From Monarcha castaneiventris obscurior (lineage: Eukaryota > Chordata > Aves > Passeriformes > Monarchidae): DNA of 64,000 bases. Each line of letters opens with the position of its first letter. Position 1 is the stretch's first letter. The notes beneath the pieces were generated by a model that was not told the DNA's origin, ran no database searches, and saw nothing but the letters and a program-made list of their open reading frames with translations. The stretch spans positions 2,513,501-2,577,500 of the forward strand of contig JAMPIT010000417.1 of NCBI GenBank assembly GCA_026261815.1, given 5' to 3'. Below are positions 35,901 through 49,650 of this stretch, piece by piece. Both the position numbers and the translations under genes were made by a program.

Positions 35901-37099
35901 GTGCAGAAAACATGAAAATGGGAGGCAGATGTAATTCTATTACAGAATTCCCATTCCTTCATTCTCAAAACTTTTGCCTATGCCATTTTTGCAATAGGCC
36001 CCATGACTTCAATTCAGAGATTCACGTGACATTCTCAGTTCTAAACCAAGCTTAATCTGTAAACTTATATTTGGTGCTCCACAGTAGGCAGTACAGTTTG
36101 AATGTAAGTACTTACTGCTGCAAAGGCCAAAATCTGTTCCAATTTGGGTAACTCCCCCACAAACAGTTATCTACTTTTACATAAAACAATAACCCTCATC
36201 TCCATCCCCTGCAATGTCTTTATTTAAAAAAACCCCGAACAACACACCACAACCTGATGGGAAAAGGAGACATTTTTTTTCAGAACTGGAATACCTGATG
36301 TTAGTAACACTTCCTTCCCTACACTTGTAATATAATAGGCAATACATGACAGCAATAGCTCTTTTCTTCCCCTCAGAAAAAAAAAAAAAGGAGTATTAAG
36401 TGCTGAAAACCTAAATTTTTGCCATGTTGTAAATAAAATCAAAACAGTATCTATCCTCCTTAAATTTCTTGAGCTGAAGAAAGGTTCTTTTCTGTGAGAA
36501 AACCATAATGATTTCATGGAATTTGCAGCAGGTATTTTATAGATCTTTCCTCCTAACGATTTACACTACTATACTTCCAAAACTCATGCATATTTGGCTA
36601 TGTTAAAACGTCAACCAAGCCAAGACTTCCTTTTAAAAACCATATATTGTTACCTACCAGTCAGAAACCTTTTATGACACCAATATTTGACTTATATAGA
36701 ATTACGTAAGTCTTCTTTGTATTACAATTTTCCTTTACCTAACTGCCTAAAATAGATAAAACTGAAGAAAGTAATTTAGACTACAAACCCAAATATCTGA
36801 AAGAAGGAAATTATTATGTCTTGTTTGTCTGTACCACCTTAATTCCTCCCAGTTTTTGCAATAATTGAAGCAACTACCTCTTGGGAAAAGCAAGCAATTA
36901 TAATTAAATGCTATACAGTAACATGAAACGGGATTCATTAGATGTGCATGAGAGGAATAAGCACAACGTTTCCTACTAGCTAAATAGAAAAACTGGAAAC
37001 TAAAATTGCATCAGTCTGACACAGTTGAAAAACCCAGTTAATTTAACTGAGATAATGTTAAAAGAAAAGCAAGAACCTACCACACACCTACCAATTTTG

Positions 37100-37770
37100 A
37101 GCCTTAAGTGTTCATGACCAGGCAGTCTGCTCACACTTGGGCAGCCTGGTCATCTGATGGCAGCAGGACAGTTGGACTGTCCACCCACAGTGGACTGATC
37201 CTGGTGAACAGTCAAGCCTTCACCTAGGGGAGCATTTACTCTCTGCTCCCACAGAACGCAGATAAGACTGAAGGATGTTGAGGAGACTTTTGGGTGTAGG
37301 TAATGGCAGTTTAATATGGAAAGCAAAAGCTGAGTGCCCTAGCAGAATGGGAAAAGGAACTGATTCAGAGCTTCCTGTCAGCACACAGGTGTGCAAATGC
37401 TTCCCGGAAAGCTGTGCTTCAGTACGCACGTGGCTCAAGAAGTGGAAGACAAATGCCATAGCCACAAATGTCCCTCCTGCTTCAGCTTTTATTGCCAAGT
37501 GCCATGCCAGATAGCACAGAATAGCCCTTTGGCCAGTCTGGGTTGGCTGTCGAGCCCATGGAACAACCTGCTTCCCTGCTGGTGCTGACCAGCCTTTACA
37601 GCGAGCCTGGCCCTGGGACATGAGGCAGTCGCCATCTCCGCTCCCTACGCTGCCCCTGCAGCCATCGCACTGCAATCCTGCTATTGCTGATTTACCAGCA
37701 GCAAAACCTGCTCTTCTAAACCACATGGCTTGCTGCTATTCTGCTGTGACACCAGGCTGGACAGCCAGCA
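37100..37770. repeat. GC-rich patch, possible degenerate LTR fragment
   Basis: A 670-base block is clearly richer in GC than the surrounding intron. Two pieces recall avian retroviral-type LTR sequence: CAGTTTAATATGGAAAGCAA near 37310, and AGCCCTTTGGCCAGTCTGGG near 37525 followed by TTGGCTGTC. No target-site duplication, tRNA primer site or retroviral coding sequence is visible. The long minus-strand frame 37220-37726 has no recognisable product. The assignment is weak. Confidence 0.25.
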
Positions 37771-40700
37771 ACAGTAGGAAACAGATTTTTAAGAATTTCT
37801 AATTGTCTTAAATCTCTGTGGAATTCTGTGAAGCAATGAGTGACTTTCTGGGCAGAGGACTTTGTTCACACTTACGTCAATGACCACATGAATATAATGA
37901 CCTGTTAGCATTTCCCATAGAAAAGAAAAAACTGAACAACTTAAACCAAGGTATATATAAAATACCTTGCTACAATGCTGTTTAAAGAAGTAATAAGGAA
38001 GCATGTAAAATTATTGGCAGGACTGAATTTTCCCTATGCTCTTTAAGACTGTCAACACTACAGTTAAATGTCCTTTTTAAACACTAATTTTGCATCCCTT
38101 TATAAATCTTCTAAATTTTTAAAGGTAGTAAATTAGAGCAACTCCCTGTGTTATTTTATATATCCTTTTTTAAACATAACAGGTGTGTATGTGGTGTACA
38201 CAGACCCTCAACTATGCAGAGGGAATCTGGGTACATTCCTCTATAACTCTTAAGAAGAAAGGGTTTACTGGAATGCAAAACCTTAGCTTTTAGGGGCAAC
38301 AAAGTACTTCAGGTAAAACAAACAATCTTTTAGAGAATTGAAACTATATTATTTTCTTGTCTATCCCTTAAGATTTATTTTTCCAAATGAGGTCTAATTT
38401 ATGAAAAAGCTTTTGTCAATTCATAGCATTTTCTAGTTAATTCTTTTATAGTTATCTTTAGGGTCAACTTGCAACAAAATATATCAGTATTCAATAAGTG
38501 TGGTACTCTAAATGATCAAATGCCTATGGTTAACTGTATGTTGCTTAATGAGATGTTTTTTTATCCTGTTCCAAGCTACACTCTGGAGAACATATTCAGG
38601 CACCATTTGATTTGTTAGGGGAACTGGAATGCTTGTGGCATTTTCCTTCCTCTACAACTTAAAAACATATTTTCTATCTTCATATGCAAGGCTTATTTTC
38701 AGTTTTGCTTTACTACTGGTATCACTGGCAGAGAAATGCAATCTATTTTTATAATTTGTCTGAAATGAGTTTCACATTTGTCCTACTCTGCTTCATGGCC
38801 GATAAACATGTAAGTACTTGTGACACTAATACCACTTTGTTTTCCATGGAGATAAACTACCCTAACTTGTGCTCATCTTTACCATCTATTTCTAATGCCA
38901 GCTACAGCAAATGCTATAGAAGAGCTACATTTTGTCCAGCCTTTTCTTTAATCTGTCTAACATCCAAGTGTGTTGCTGTAACTTGATGTGGAAGTTCTGT
39001 CTACCACCAACTACTTACACTTGGGCACAAGAAAAGGAAGCAGGAATTCCAACTTCAATCCTGCAGGTTCTGTGAGCTGAGGAATTTGACATTTTAAGTA
39101 AACAAATCTGTCTTCTAAATGAAAAACTAACAAACAAAAAACAACCTTGCCCCCAAACCTGGCCTCTTTTTCACACATACGAGTAAACCCCAAAACCCCT
39201 AACTTTTTTTATTTGATTACCTCCTTTTCTGGATGGCCTAAAATACTGCTACAAACATCAGCTTCTTGACTTGCCACTCACAGCAAACCGTTCACAAGAC
39301 TTTAATACTAAAATTTTGTTACCACATGCTGTTTTTCACCTCTGTCAACTTTTTCCTTAGCTACCTATACTTTTCTCATCCCCTATTCTCCATAATGCAA
39401 ACTTACCAGCTATTCCCCTTTATAATTGCCTGACTTGTCTAATTTAATCTTACTTACTGACACTTCTCAGAAACTCTCATTCCTGACAAACAAGTAAATC
39501 TTCACTCCTCTTAAACCGTGTCAAAAAAAGTACATTGTTTTACAGAATAAACCTATTATTATTTGTGGAAGGAACACTGTTAACGTTTTGCACTTTAAAT
39601 CAGGTATTATAACAAAAAAACTTCTGGATATCCTTAACTCACCATTTTTTTTTGGCTAAGACATACTACAGACTTCAGTTAATTTCACTGAAGTTGATAA
39701 AGATGATTCTAACTCAGGATAGACAATGTTTGAACTCTACATGTTAAAACTGCTCTAAAAAGAAACAACTTGAAATATTAACATTTCTTAGTTTGTCTTC
39801 TGTCAACTCAAGTCATTATGTCTTTGACTTACGTAGCACATTTAGACAATAAACACTAATATTTTTGACAAAACAGAAAAAACATCATTAAACACAAAAA
39901 ATACATAACCAGAAAATTGCCCCAGGGAAGGATTTGCTGAGGTCTTCCTGAGTCCAATTTGTACTACACTACAAAAAGCAAAAACAAAAACCAGACTATT
40001 TTTATTTTTAACCTGTAACAAATGTGCCAATTTGCAGAGTGCTTCTTTCTTGCTCCAACAGTAAGTCTCTCTTGTGTCTACAAATACTGCTAATCTTTGA
40101 ATTGATAGGCCATTTCAGATTGCTACCACACAACTGCAACTGCAGCAAGAGAAGCAAGATTTGTACCCCTTGTGAAAAAAACTGGAAGGGAAAACCCTGA
40201 TAACATCAGCCTCAGTTCACTCTTACTGAATGTTTCATTTAGCAAACCTAACAGTTGAGTATCTCCAAAGCCAGTATTTCATTGCCTGTGGCCAGATGTT
40301 CCCATTGCTTTTGGAGGAGTATGGGCTGGGTGTAAGAAAGTCTGGTAACTACCCCTTCCAAAAAAAAGGAAGTAATTATCACTGATACAAGGTTAGGAGC
40401 CAAGGAGTAGGAAGCTGTCTCTGTCAGTGGATGACACAAACTACGTTGCCAAGCTACATAATTCTACACCAATCCTTATTGCTTTGGCTATTCTGTTTAT
40501 TGATGAGTTACATTTCCAGACCAACTATTACTTAAGGTATGTACTTACTATATGGCAACAGACAACCTGCTGGTCACCTCTCCCTTAAATTTTAGCTTAA
40601 GAGTTGATTCTGGTAAATTCCATCCATAAAATTTTGTTACAGCCTCACAAAGAAAAAAAAGAATTGTTCATGTAAGTCTACAGACATCAGTCTTATGGCC

Positions 40701-42988
40701 CAAACAATCCACTCTGGATCAAATGAAAATGCTCTCTTGTGTAAGCACCAGTCTGAATTAGCCTTCTCACCAGCTTTAGTGAGCACCAGTGAGACACCTC
40801 AACTGCAACCACAGGCTGTTCTCTACTAAGTCATTGTGCTTTTGTTCACTGGAGAATGCTTAATGACATCTAAAATGCTGCATCCTATAACCCTCTATGC
40901 AATGCAGTTCAACTTCATGGCATACTTACTGTAAAAAAAAAACAACCCAAACCAACCAAATTTTTACGTTATTCTTTCCTTGCATATTTTAACTAAGAAT
41001 GTGTACTATGCAGTATCTCCCAATTAACAAAACAAAGAAATTACTTTTAAGACATTAGCTTATGCTAGCGAGAACTTAAACATTCTAATATACAACTTTT
41101 AAGCATGTACTTACTGTATTATTTTAGTATCAGATACCATGTGGAGTTTTTTTCTGAAGGTTGCCTTATCAAATTTCAGTGCATTTTTGTCAAATGACAG
41201 CACAGATGAAGCCAACTGGATCCTCTACAGAATTATGACATACAACAAGACTGCTAGAGGCAAAAGTAAATATATATATAAAAAAACAACAACCCCAAAA
41301 CAGAGAACATACTTGTAAAAAACTGTGTTGTTTGGTTACAGTTTTGCAGACCTTCAAGGTCTCAAAGAAAAACACCAGCATACACATCCACCAAAAGAAA
41401 CCTATAGCATCCTTGCAGCACACTATTTTAACACATTTATAAATAGGCTTCAATTACCGTAGCCAAAAAAACTATTTTAACAGCTGGGATGAGTTATCTA
41501 TACCAGTCTTCCTTATATGTATATAAAGCCATCATCATTCCTCCACACAACTGACAGGTTTAGCTATAATTTCATTATGATGCATAAAGTGCTTTCTTTT
41601 CTGCCTTCAGCAGCATGATTTATACCTAAATATTACGTTTTCCCCTTATACTTGAATGCTGCTATTGCTATATTTTACTGAAAATTACATTACTCGCAAT
41701 TACATTCATTACATTAACTCGCAATTAATCAATTACTACTCTGCCAAATTTGAGGAAAGGATCATCAAAGAACCTTTTCTTCTGTTAGCAGCAATAACGA
41801 AAACACAATCTTAAGATCCATCTACAAAGGATCACTGCTACACCTCATATCACAAACACATGCTGGTTTTCAGCCAGTCTGTTGAAATGCACACAATTTC
41901 AGAAAGTGTCAATTTTGAGTACTGAGTCAAGTGGCTTTTTACATTTGGGACAGCATTGACCCCAAATATGGTAGAATTCATTCATCAATTAAATCAAAAG
42001 GTTTTTTTTCCAAATATGCTAATCGAATACACAAAGCATGTTCAGGGATTTTATCGTGAGACTGAGTCCACAGGCTATTTCAGACTCACAAGGAATACCA
42101 CTGATCACAGACAATGCATGTTCTCTGCCTCCTGCCCAGCATAGTTTGTCAGATTTGATTTTGACATGCCAGGAAAAGACAATGAGCCAAGTGTAATCAG
42201 TGAAATATTATTACCATTAATTCTAGGGTTTAATCTCTGTTTTGGGACTAGGTGTCTCATTTTCCCAGCACACCTACTGTCAACAACCAACAAAGCAAGG
42301 ACTTTATTGCCAATAGCTGAAGAAAGTTATTGCCAATATCTACAGTAGCTATGGCCCTCAAATAAAAATATAAAATAAGTATAAATAATACTAAAATTAA
42401 AAGCATAAAAACCACCATTGCAAGCAGATATCTTTCTTTTTATTTACTTCAGTACCATGAAAAACTTCTGAAATATGCTACGCATCTTTTCAGCAGTATT
42501 TGCAACAATTAGTATTTTTGAAGGCACAAAATTTGAATTACAAGCCAATAGGTCTTTTCAAGCAGGCAAAAATATGAATTCTGAGCACTTTCTTTTTCAA
42601 AATACTTTTAGCAAGAATTTTTATTTCATGGATATGCTGCTTAGGCTACCAACTGGCTGAATAAAACCTGCTCTTTCACTCATTTTCCAAAAAAACCACA
42701 GGCTGTTATTTTATTTACTTCATATCTCCTATTAGTTTTAAAGAGAGAGGTTTAAACTGTTCGGCACACACACGGTATTCATAAACTGCATTCCAGGAGC
42801 TTCTATTCACAACCAATGAAACCAAACCAAAACAAATACATGCGTCATAAAACCAGTTTTGAAAAATATGAGAAAGGAGAAATGAAAATCAAATGTGAGA
42901 CATTAATTTTACTTTCAGCAAGTATGTAAATACCCAGGGAATTTGTGACAGATTATACCAAAAACACTCGAAAATTCTTATTCTGACT

Positions 42989-43081
42989 TTTTATTTTTGT
43001 TGGTTGGTTTTTTGGTTTTGCTTTTGTGTTATTTGGGGTTTTGTTTGTGCTTGTTTTTTGTTTTGCTTTATTATTATTTTA
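42989..43081 (+). repeat. T/G-rich simple sequence
   Basis: This is low-complexity sequence built from TTTTG, TTGG and TTTTATT words, ending in TTATTATTATTTTATT. It lies inside the long CDK17 intron. It might be the decayed tail of a retroposon, but no body is recognised. Confidence 0.7.
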
Positions 43082-46000
43082 TTGCATCAGAAAGCTTGTA
43101 AGGAAGTGAACTTAGAGAATAGAAGGAAGAATAATAATAACAACCATAAAAATATCAAGTCTGATTTTGTTTGCCTGCTAAATTATCACCTATCAAGATA
43201 CCACTCTGCAGCATTAGCCTCAACAAAAATCCAAGGTCTATGGCTGTCTGACTCAGTGGTAGGCGCTGGGCAGGAACAGAAGCTAAAAAAGCAAGCTCTG
43301 CCTCATCTACTACTACATCCTCCTGATTTTTAAACATGGACTTCTCTATGTTTTCATCAGTTTCTGTAATACAGTAGTAAGAGAAATTGCCCTGAAAGAA
43401 AAAAGGTAGTATGTAAGTTTACCAGCTTGTAAGAAAAACAAGGCGAATAATGAAGGAAAAGGAGAAACAGTACATATCACTGCAAAAATGTAAACTTGGA
43501 CCTTTAAAACAGCTCTGTGTAATGTTCATCACTAACACTAGCATTTACATCAACAAAGCTTCAAGTACCAAAAGGGAAGTCCCATGAAAAAACAGGCTAA
43601 TTAAAAATGAACCAACTTCTTGAATATGAAAATGGGAAATCTGACCTCCCTCAACAGAAGTGTGGCCGGAATATGAAACTGCACCCAATTACTGACTTCT
43701 CATCTGATGAATTTCTGTGATTACTAGAGGTGTGTTTTATAGGTGACTGAACACATCCAACAGGATACTAGACTAGTCCTAAATGGAACTTAAAAGGAAA
43801 TCCAAGTCATGAAGACACAAAACCAAAAAAGCATCTATTCCATCCTTATAGAAAGAATACTGCCTAGTGCAGTAGCTTTCCTAAAGGAGCATTTGCAAGT
43901 GGAATGCAAGAACTTCAGCACCAAAATGCCAAAGGCTCCTAACAGAAGGGCAAAAAAAGTGTTCACTGCTGATAACAAAGGCAGTTACCCTTTAAAAAGT
44001 TCAGTAAAAAGCATGTTAAAGTCATCTGTTATCTAAGCTGAAATTCTTTTTCTTGTTGCTGAGTCAGTTTTCTCCTGTGGAAGAAATGAGTCTGCCAATC
44101 AAAAGGAGGTCCATCAGTTTAATCAAAACCATCATAGTAATTTAGAACATGCACTTGGGTTTTTAGAAGAGGGATTTTGAAATCACCAAGCTTCATGGAA
44201 ACATGAAAGTGGGAGTTATAAAAATGATAACACATTTTCTAGTGTAACCTTGAAAAAGGTTGAGAAAAATGAGCCAAGCATGACTGAATGAAGATAGTTA
44301 CAGAAACCACTGAAAAGCAAAAGAAGTGTTGATTGTATCCAGCTTCAATTTTCTTCTGTCTAGTACTGAAATCTTCTGGTAGGTAATCACATGCTTAGAT
44401 TCGTAGAAGAGACAATCAGAAAAAAAGGTATTGCTTTCTCAGGAGTTGGAGAGAAGTAAATTAGACAAAACCCAGTAAATAAGGCAGAGAGGGTTCTGCA
44501 GCTGCCAAGAACAGAAGGAAGGAGGAAGGAAGAAACTTCGCTCAGATAAGGCCCCAGGTAGTAATGCCTGCTTGGCATACAAGGAAGCCTCCTGGATGGC
44601 AAGACACGTAGGGCTGAATTCTCAGGGTATCCTGGAAAAAGTAGCTTCCTGCTTCCAAAACTAATGGCAGAGGAAAATGCTGTACCGCCCCTGACCAAAA
44701 CCCTGGGTCAGGACTGCATCCAGTCAGCTTTTCAAGCATTTAACAGAGCTGAGAGTGTGCTATTTGCACATGAGAATGGGGACCTACAAACCACATTCTA
44801 ATCTGAAGCCTACGAACCAATTCTTAACACTTTTATCAGTTGAAGCATCAATTAATTGAGTGCATTTTTCTTAGAAGGTACATTTGCCCAGGTGGACCAG
44901 CAGCATGTTGAGTTACTCGGGCTGTCTCAAGACCCCCTAAGCAGTCACACCCCTGGTAAAGAGTGAAGCTCACAAAAACTTATTTCTCATCTACATTCTT
45001 TCTTTTGGAAGGTGACCAGCACAACACACACCTGCATACAGCATCAATTCACAGCCTTCATATTTCTTTCTGTTCAGCTACAAGTACTAATTCTGCAGCT
45101 AATCCCCCCAGGGGAGAACGATACCCTATAGCAGTGTGGTAGGAGCAGTCTGATCTGGAACACACTTCTGTCACTAATGTGACAGTCAGATGGATAAGAA
45201 CTGTTTCTCAGGATAAAATATCTGGGAAACAGGCTGGTGAACAGCGGGTTATGGCCCTCCGCCAGTTCACATGCTAAGACAGCTAACAGACCTTGGACTT
45301 CTGGGAAAGGGAAACAGATGTTTCAGTTTGCACAGACTGTTTCTCCTTATTTTTTATCCACCACAGCTCTTAATGATGCACTCACTATCCAGTGCATGGG
45401 CACAGGGCCCCCAGTGAACACTTACAGCTTGTAACATGAATTTATATTAATGCATTACTGTCCATGTCTTCTTTTCCAGCAAAATCAAAGGGAAAATGCT
45501 TTAAGCTATAGTTCCACGATCTGGAGAAGTGTTTCTCATTGCATGACAAAAGCACCTGCACTTAAAATAGAGAAATATGTGCAGAGATTCTTAAGCTGTA
45601 TTGCTTCTGACACTTGAAAAAATTATTCCATCCATTTTGTTTGATAAACAATATTACTGACTTACTAAATAATCATTAATATTAGCATGAGAGTACAAGA
45701 CATTTTAATTAAAACCTAACAGCTGTTTGAAGCCAAACTCTTCACACAATAGATGCTCACACCTACTGTCAGCATGGTTCCTGCCTGAACGAGTGGAAGG
45801 AAGGAGAAAGAAAAAGCAACTGCTTTACTGACAATTTGTAGCCTGTGGATTACGAGTAAAATAAACTTTATCTAGGCAACACAATTAGATTCTGGTATTT
45901 TCTCTTTGTTTTCTAAGCACATGATAACAAGGAACAATCATTAAAAAAAAATCTAGAACCACAACTGCAGCGTTGTCGAAATCAGAAGCAAACACATTAT

Positions 46001-47285
46001 CATCTCCCGGTCACGCTGGCCTAAACTATAAGTCATGGGGGAATGGGGGGTGGATATGACAGACTGAAAGCTGCTATCTCCATGGCTGCTACTGTGAATG
46101 GAAAGTTTTCACCCCAGCAGACTTTCCACTGCAGAGAAGGATTCTTTCTTCTCATTGCACTATCACCACTTCATATTTAAAATGCTTCATAATTAGGTTA
46201 CATTGCAGTATGATGATTTCCTATCTAAAGCAGGGCAATTTAAGGTTATGAAATTTTAGTTTTCTATTGCTATGGAGATTCTGCTACAACAAACACGTTT
46301 TCCATTTCTCTCTCCACTGTCTATTTTGTATTTCTCTATATGAAAATTTTAGAAAGATCAAGTTTTATTTCCCAACAGAATCTTTCATATATTCTGCAGC
46401 AGAGACTATGTCTGCTCTTTGACAACATCTTATTTGTAGCTATGCATTATTTAACTGCATGGGGATGGGCACTAAAAATCAGAATGTGTATTCTCATGGA
46501 CAGAATACACCAGGAATAATAATACTTTTTTTTTTTCTCTGCTAAGTAGCACTTTGAGTACAGTATGCATGTTTTTAGCAATAATTTAAAAAAACCTGGC
46601 TGGGTTGCTAATTTTCAGAATCCTATAGGAAGTTCATGCCAAGCATGAAAAATTTGGTTATATACATAAATTCCTGTAAGTAAAAAGGACTGTTTCAAGG
46701 TTTCAACTTTACCTGATTAGTTACCTTCAAAACGAATTAGGACTTTTGTCAATTCAGCAGAGAGAACCAAACATATATAACCAAGAAATTACGTACAAAG
46801 CTCTTATAAATACAGCAAATATTGGTCAAATTAAACACAAGAAAGGACACAGCCGCAGTGTGACATGCACATTCATCTTAGTGAGGAGGAACAAGGAATA
46901 TTGCTTTATTGAGTTTATCCAACTGTGCATATTTAATCAAATTCATTCTACAATGGATTCCAACTGGGACTAATGACTTCAGCAGACTACAGCAAAAACA
47001 TACTGGCACACATGTACTAACTTACTCCAACCTGTGATGTACAGCACACAGCCATAACTCATCCTAAATGGCTATAAAGTGAGTATGTCCTCAGGCTACC
47101 CGACGTCTAGAGACAACAGATTCCCACCAGCCATCAAAATAAAACTGAAATAATAGAAACTTACTTCACAACAAAGATTGTTTCTTTCTCTTTACACAAT
47201 CACATTTTTACTACTGAATCAGCCAGCTCCATGGCACAAATCACACAAGGCACACAGACACAACTTTTTACAAGAGGAAACCTTG

Positions 47286-47335
47286 CTTTGTTTCCCTCAA
47301 AGGCCAAGGAAGCCTTTGTTTCCCTCAAAGGCCAA
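47286..47335 (+). repeat. 28-bp-period tandem duplication
   Basis: The 22-base word beginning CTTTGTTTCCCTCAAAGGCC occurs at 47286-47307 and again, unchanged, at 47314-47335. It is a recent local duplication in intron sequence with no function apparent. Confidence 0.9.
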
Positions 47336-49516
47336 TGGAAGTGATTCTATACCACGAAGAGCAAAATGAGTAAAACAGCATTTTTGTGGACTTACATCTT
47401 GCAACTCAACTCATATCTGGATACTGTGTTTTTTAGCTAGCAGTGGATACATCAGCAGTATCGCCCAATACAGAGTTTTTTTTTTACAGAAATTAATAGC
47501 AAATTAGAAACTGAGATTTCTGTCAAAACTGACAGAAAATGACCCATGAGATAAATAGGAGGAGGAAAAGACAGGCAGAAAATGTAATCACTTAAAGGCT
47601 TTTCACTTAGGAAATGATAAAGTTGACTGAAAAGGTTATCATTAGGAAGGTATTTTAACCAAAGCTACAAGATTGTTATATTTTCCTCCCTCTGGAATGC
47701 ACAAATGGGTACAAGTCCCACCTACTCTGCTACAAAGCACTTTTAAGAAGCAAACTTAAGTCCACCAAAAACATCTCTCATTGAGAGCATTATTAAAATT
47801 CAGAACTGAGACTGTTTGCAGACATCAGCATGAAATATTACAGGAAAAGTCACCGTATCACCATATCAATACTACAGTGATTTGAGGGAAACATTACAAT
47901 TCTCACCGAATATACATTAACAGATACCAAAAAACTACTCATGCTCTCACTGACCGAGCCAGTCAATGAAAAAACAATGTTAATTTCAACAGTCAGAAGC
48001 AAGCATTTGGAATTTGGAGGAAATGAGAAAATTAGCATTGCATAAACAAAACTTAAAAGCTTCCCGAAGCTTCTTAAACAATAATATTAGAATTGTTTAA
48101 CAATTAAAGATTCGAATGAAAAGATGCTTTCATTTAAAAAAGAGCCTTCTGAAAAATTACACAGTAATTTCCTGACCTTTACTATTCCTGAGTTCTTTAG
48201 TAATTTCTTTTGGAGTTCTTGAATTCCAAAACAAAAGAGAATCCTTTAATGGTTCTTAGCCCTCTCTGGAAGACTTGAGAGATTTCCATTTCAGTTGTTT
48301 AATTTCATTACGTATCACTAATTTCTTTCTTTCCTGTTCTAAATACGCATTTCAAAATGTAAAGGAAACAGACAATGAACGAAAAGTAAATAATCCTTTT
48401 AAATAATTTCCTTGATTTTTAGTTTCTCCAGCATACATTCTGATAAGCAAGTTTTCACAATGACTTTTTTTCCTAATTTAAGTATCCTGCAAGTTCCTTC
48501 AAGTAAATTTCAGCAAGCAAAGTTGGGAGAACAAAGTTCTTAGATCAAACCTGAGATTAACATACAAATTTAAGAATTTGAATACAAAACCTCCCAGGAG
48601 CAAGAAACTATATAAATAATTAATACAGCTAATTCACACGTTTTTGAAATCATATCTGCACTACATGCTTGGAGTCTTGGAATTCCAAGCATAACAGAAT
48701 GCCTCACAAATAAAAAATTTTTGGCATGTACACTCTACTGTAACTTATCCAAATCAGTTTCCCAATGCAGTATTTGATATAAGGCCTTGAATGAAGATCC
48801 AAAATCTTACAACTATGCATATTCGTATGCATACTATAAAGCAGCAACTACAAAATTCTACACACTTCTGTAACAAAGGCATCATTATAACTGTAACTTT
48901 TATACACTCTAGAAAAAAGGAAGTGTTCTGTTTTAGTTCACCAAGGGAAATGACAACAAAGCAAGCACAAGGGTGGCTAGTATTCATAATGAGACTCATA
49001 AATAAAGGAAATTATGCACAGAGTTATTCATAAGGTACTTTTCCTCCTTTTGTTTACCATCCTGTAAAGTTCCGTTCATGAAAAAAAACAGGAAGAGAGG
49101 AAAAGGCTGAAGCAGTCAAGACCATCGCTGCTGAAGCATTAGTTTTGCACAGACTAGAAAATAGTGTTAAGTAAAAAATACCTAAATCATGCATCTTCTT
49201 GAATACATTGTGCTTCCACACAAAGCAAGAGAAAGCTATTCAAATGCTACACTTAAGAAATTCCTCCCAAAAATTCAAGTTCCAAAACATTTAGATTTTC
49301 AAAATTAACAGTTCATAAACAGTGCAAGATAACCATCATTCTGTGTGACAAATGGAGACAAATTTAAATAGTATTCAAATAATGCTTTCTGCATGAAATA
49401 TATGTCAGAACAGTTGGTTACACTTAACTGAGAAGACAACCAGTTACAACAAACAATTAAAGCAACCCCCAACTCTCTTGTCAATTTAAATGATCCTTAT
49501 ATGAAAAGTGAATTAC

Positions 49517-49650
49517 CTCCATTGAGATTCGTCTGTGTATCCGGTTTCTGAGACAAACTCCTGTGGGAGACTGAACTTCATCAGATGATGTTCCAGAAGC
49601 CTGGTCACTTTCCCCATCTGACCCCATTTTCAAATTTTCATGAACAATAT
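49517..49650 (-). CDS. CDK17: CDK17 coding exon (N-terminal extension, residues ~95-139)
   Basis: The exon is 134 bp. It completes Asp95 and encodes [20 protein letters not shown], then [20 protein letters not shown] and ISME. It is acidic and serine-rich, then basic, with an SP site. The acceptor is TTTTTAAG and the donor GTAATT. A 16.6-kb intron separates it from the next coding exon downstream. Confidence 0.95.

Larger units (their letters stand above)
32910..49516 (-). other. CDK17: Long CDK17 intron (16.6 kb)
   Basis: This is the largest complete intron in the window. It holds a GC-richer LTR-like patch at about 37100-37770, a T/G-rich simple stretch at 42989-43081, an A/C-rich run at about 40931-40960, a 28-bp-period tandem duplication at 47286-47335, and a short hairpin at 37947-37969. 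A moderately GC-rich segment at 44880-45430 is unassigned. No exon or RNA gene is supported. Confidence 0.75.

Noticed and set aside
37220..37726. 168-codon minus-strand frame in the long CDK17 intron
   Set aside because: It lies in a GC-rich patch, where stop codons are rarer. The translation shows no domain, no plausible splice context and no homology that I recognise.
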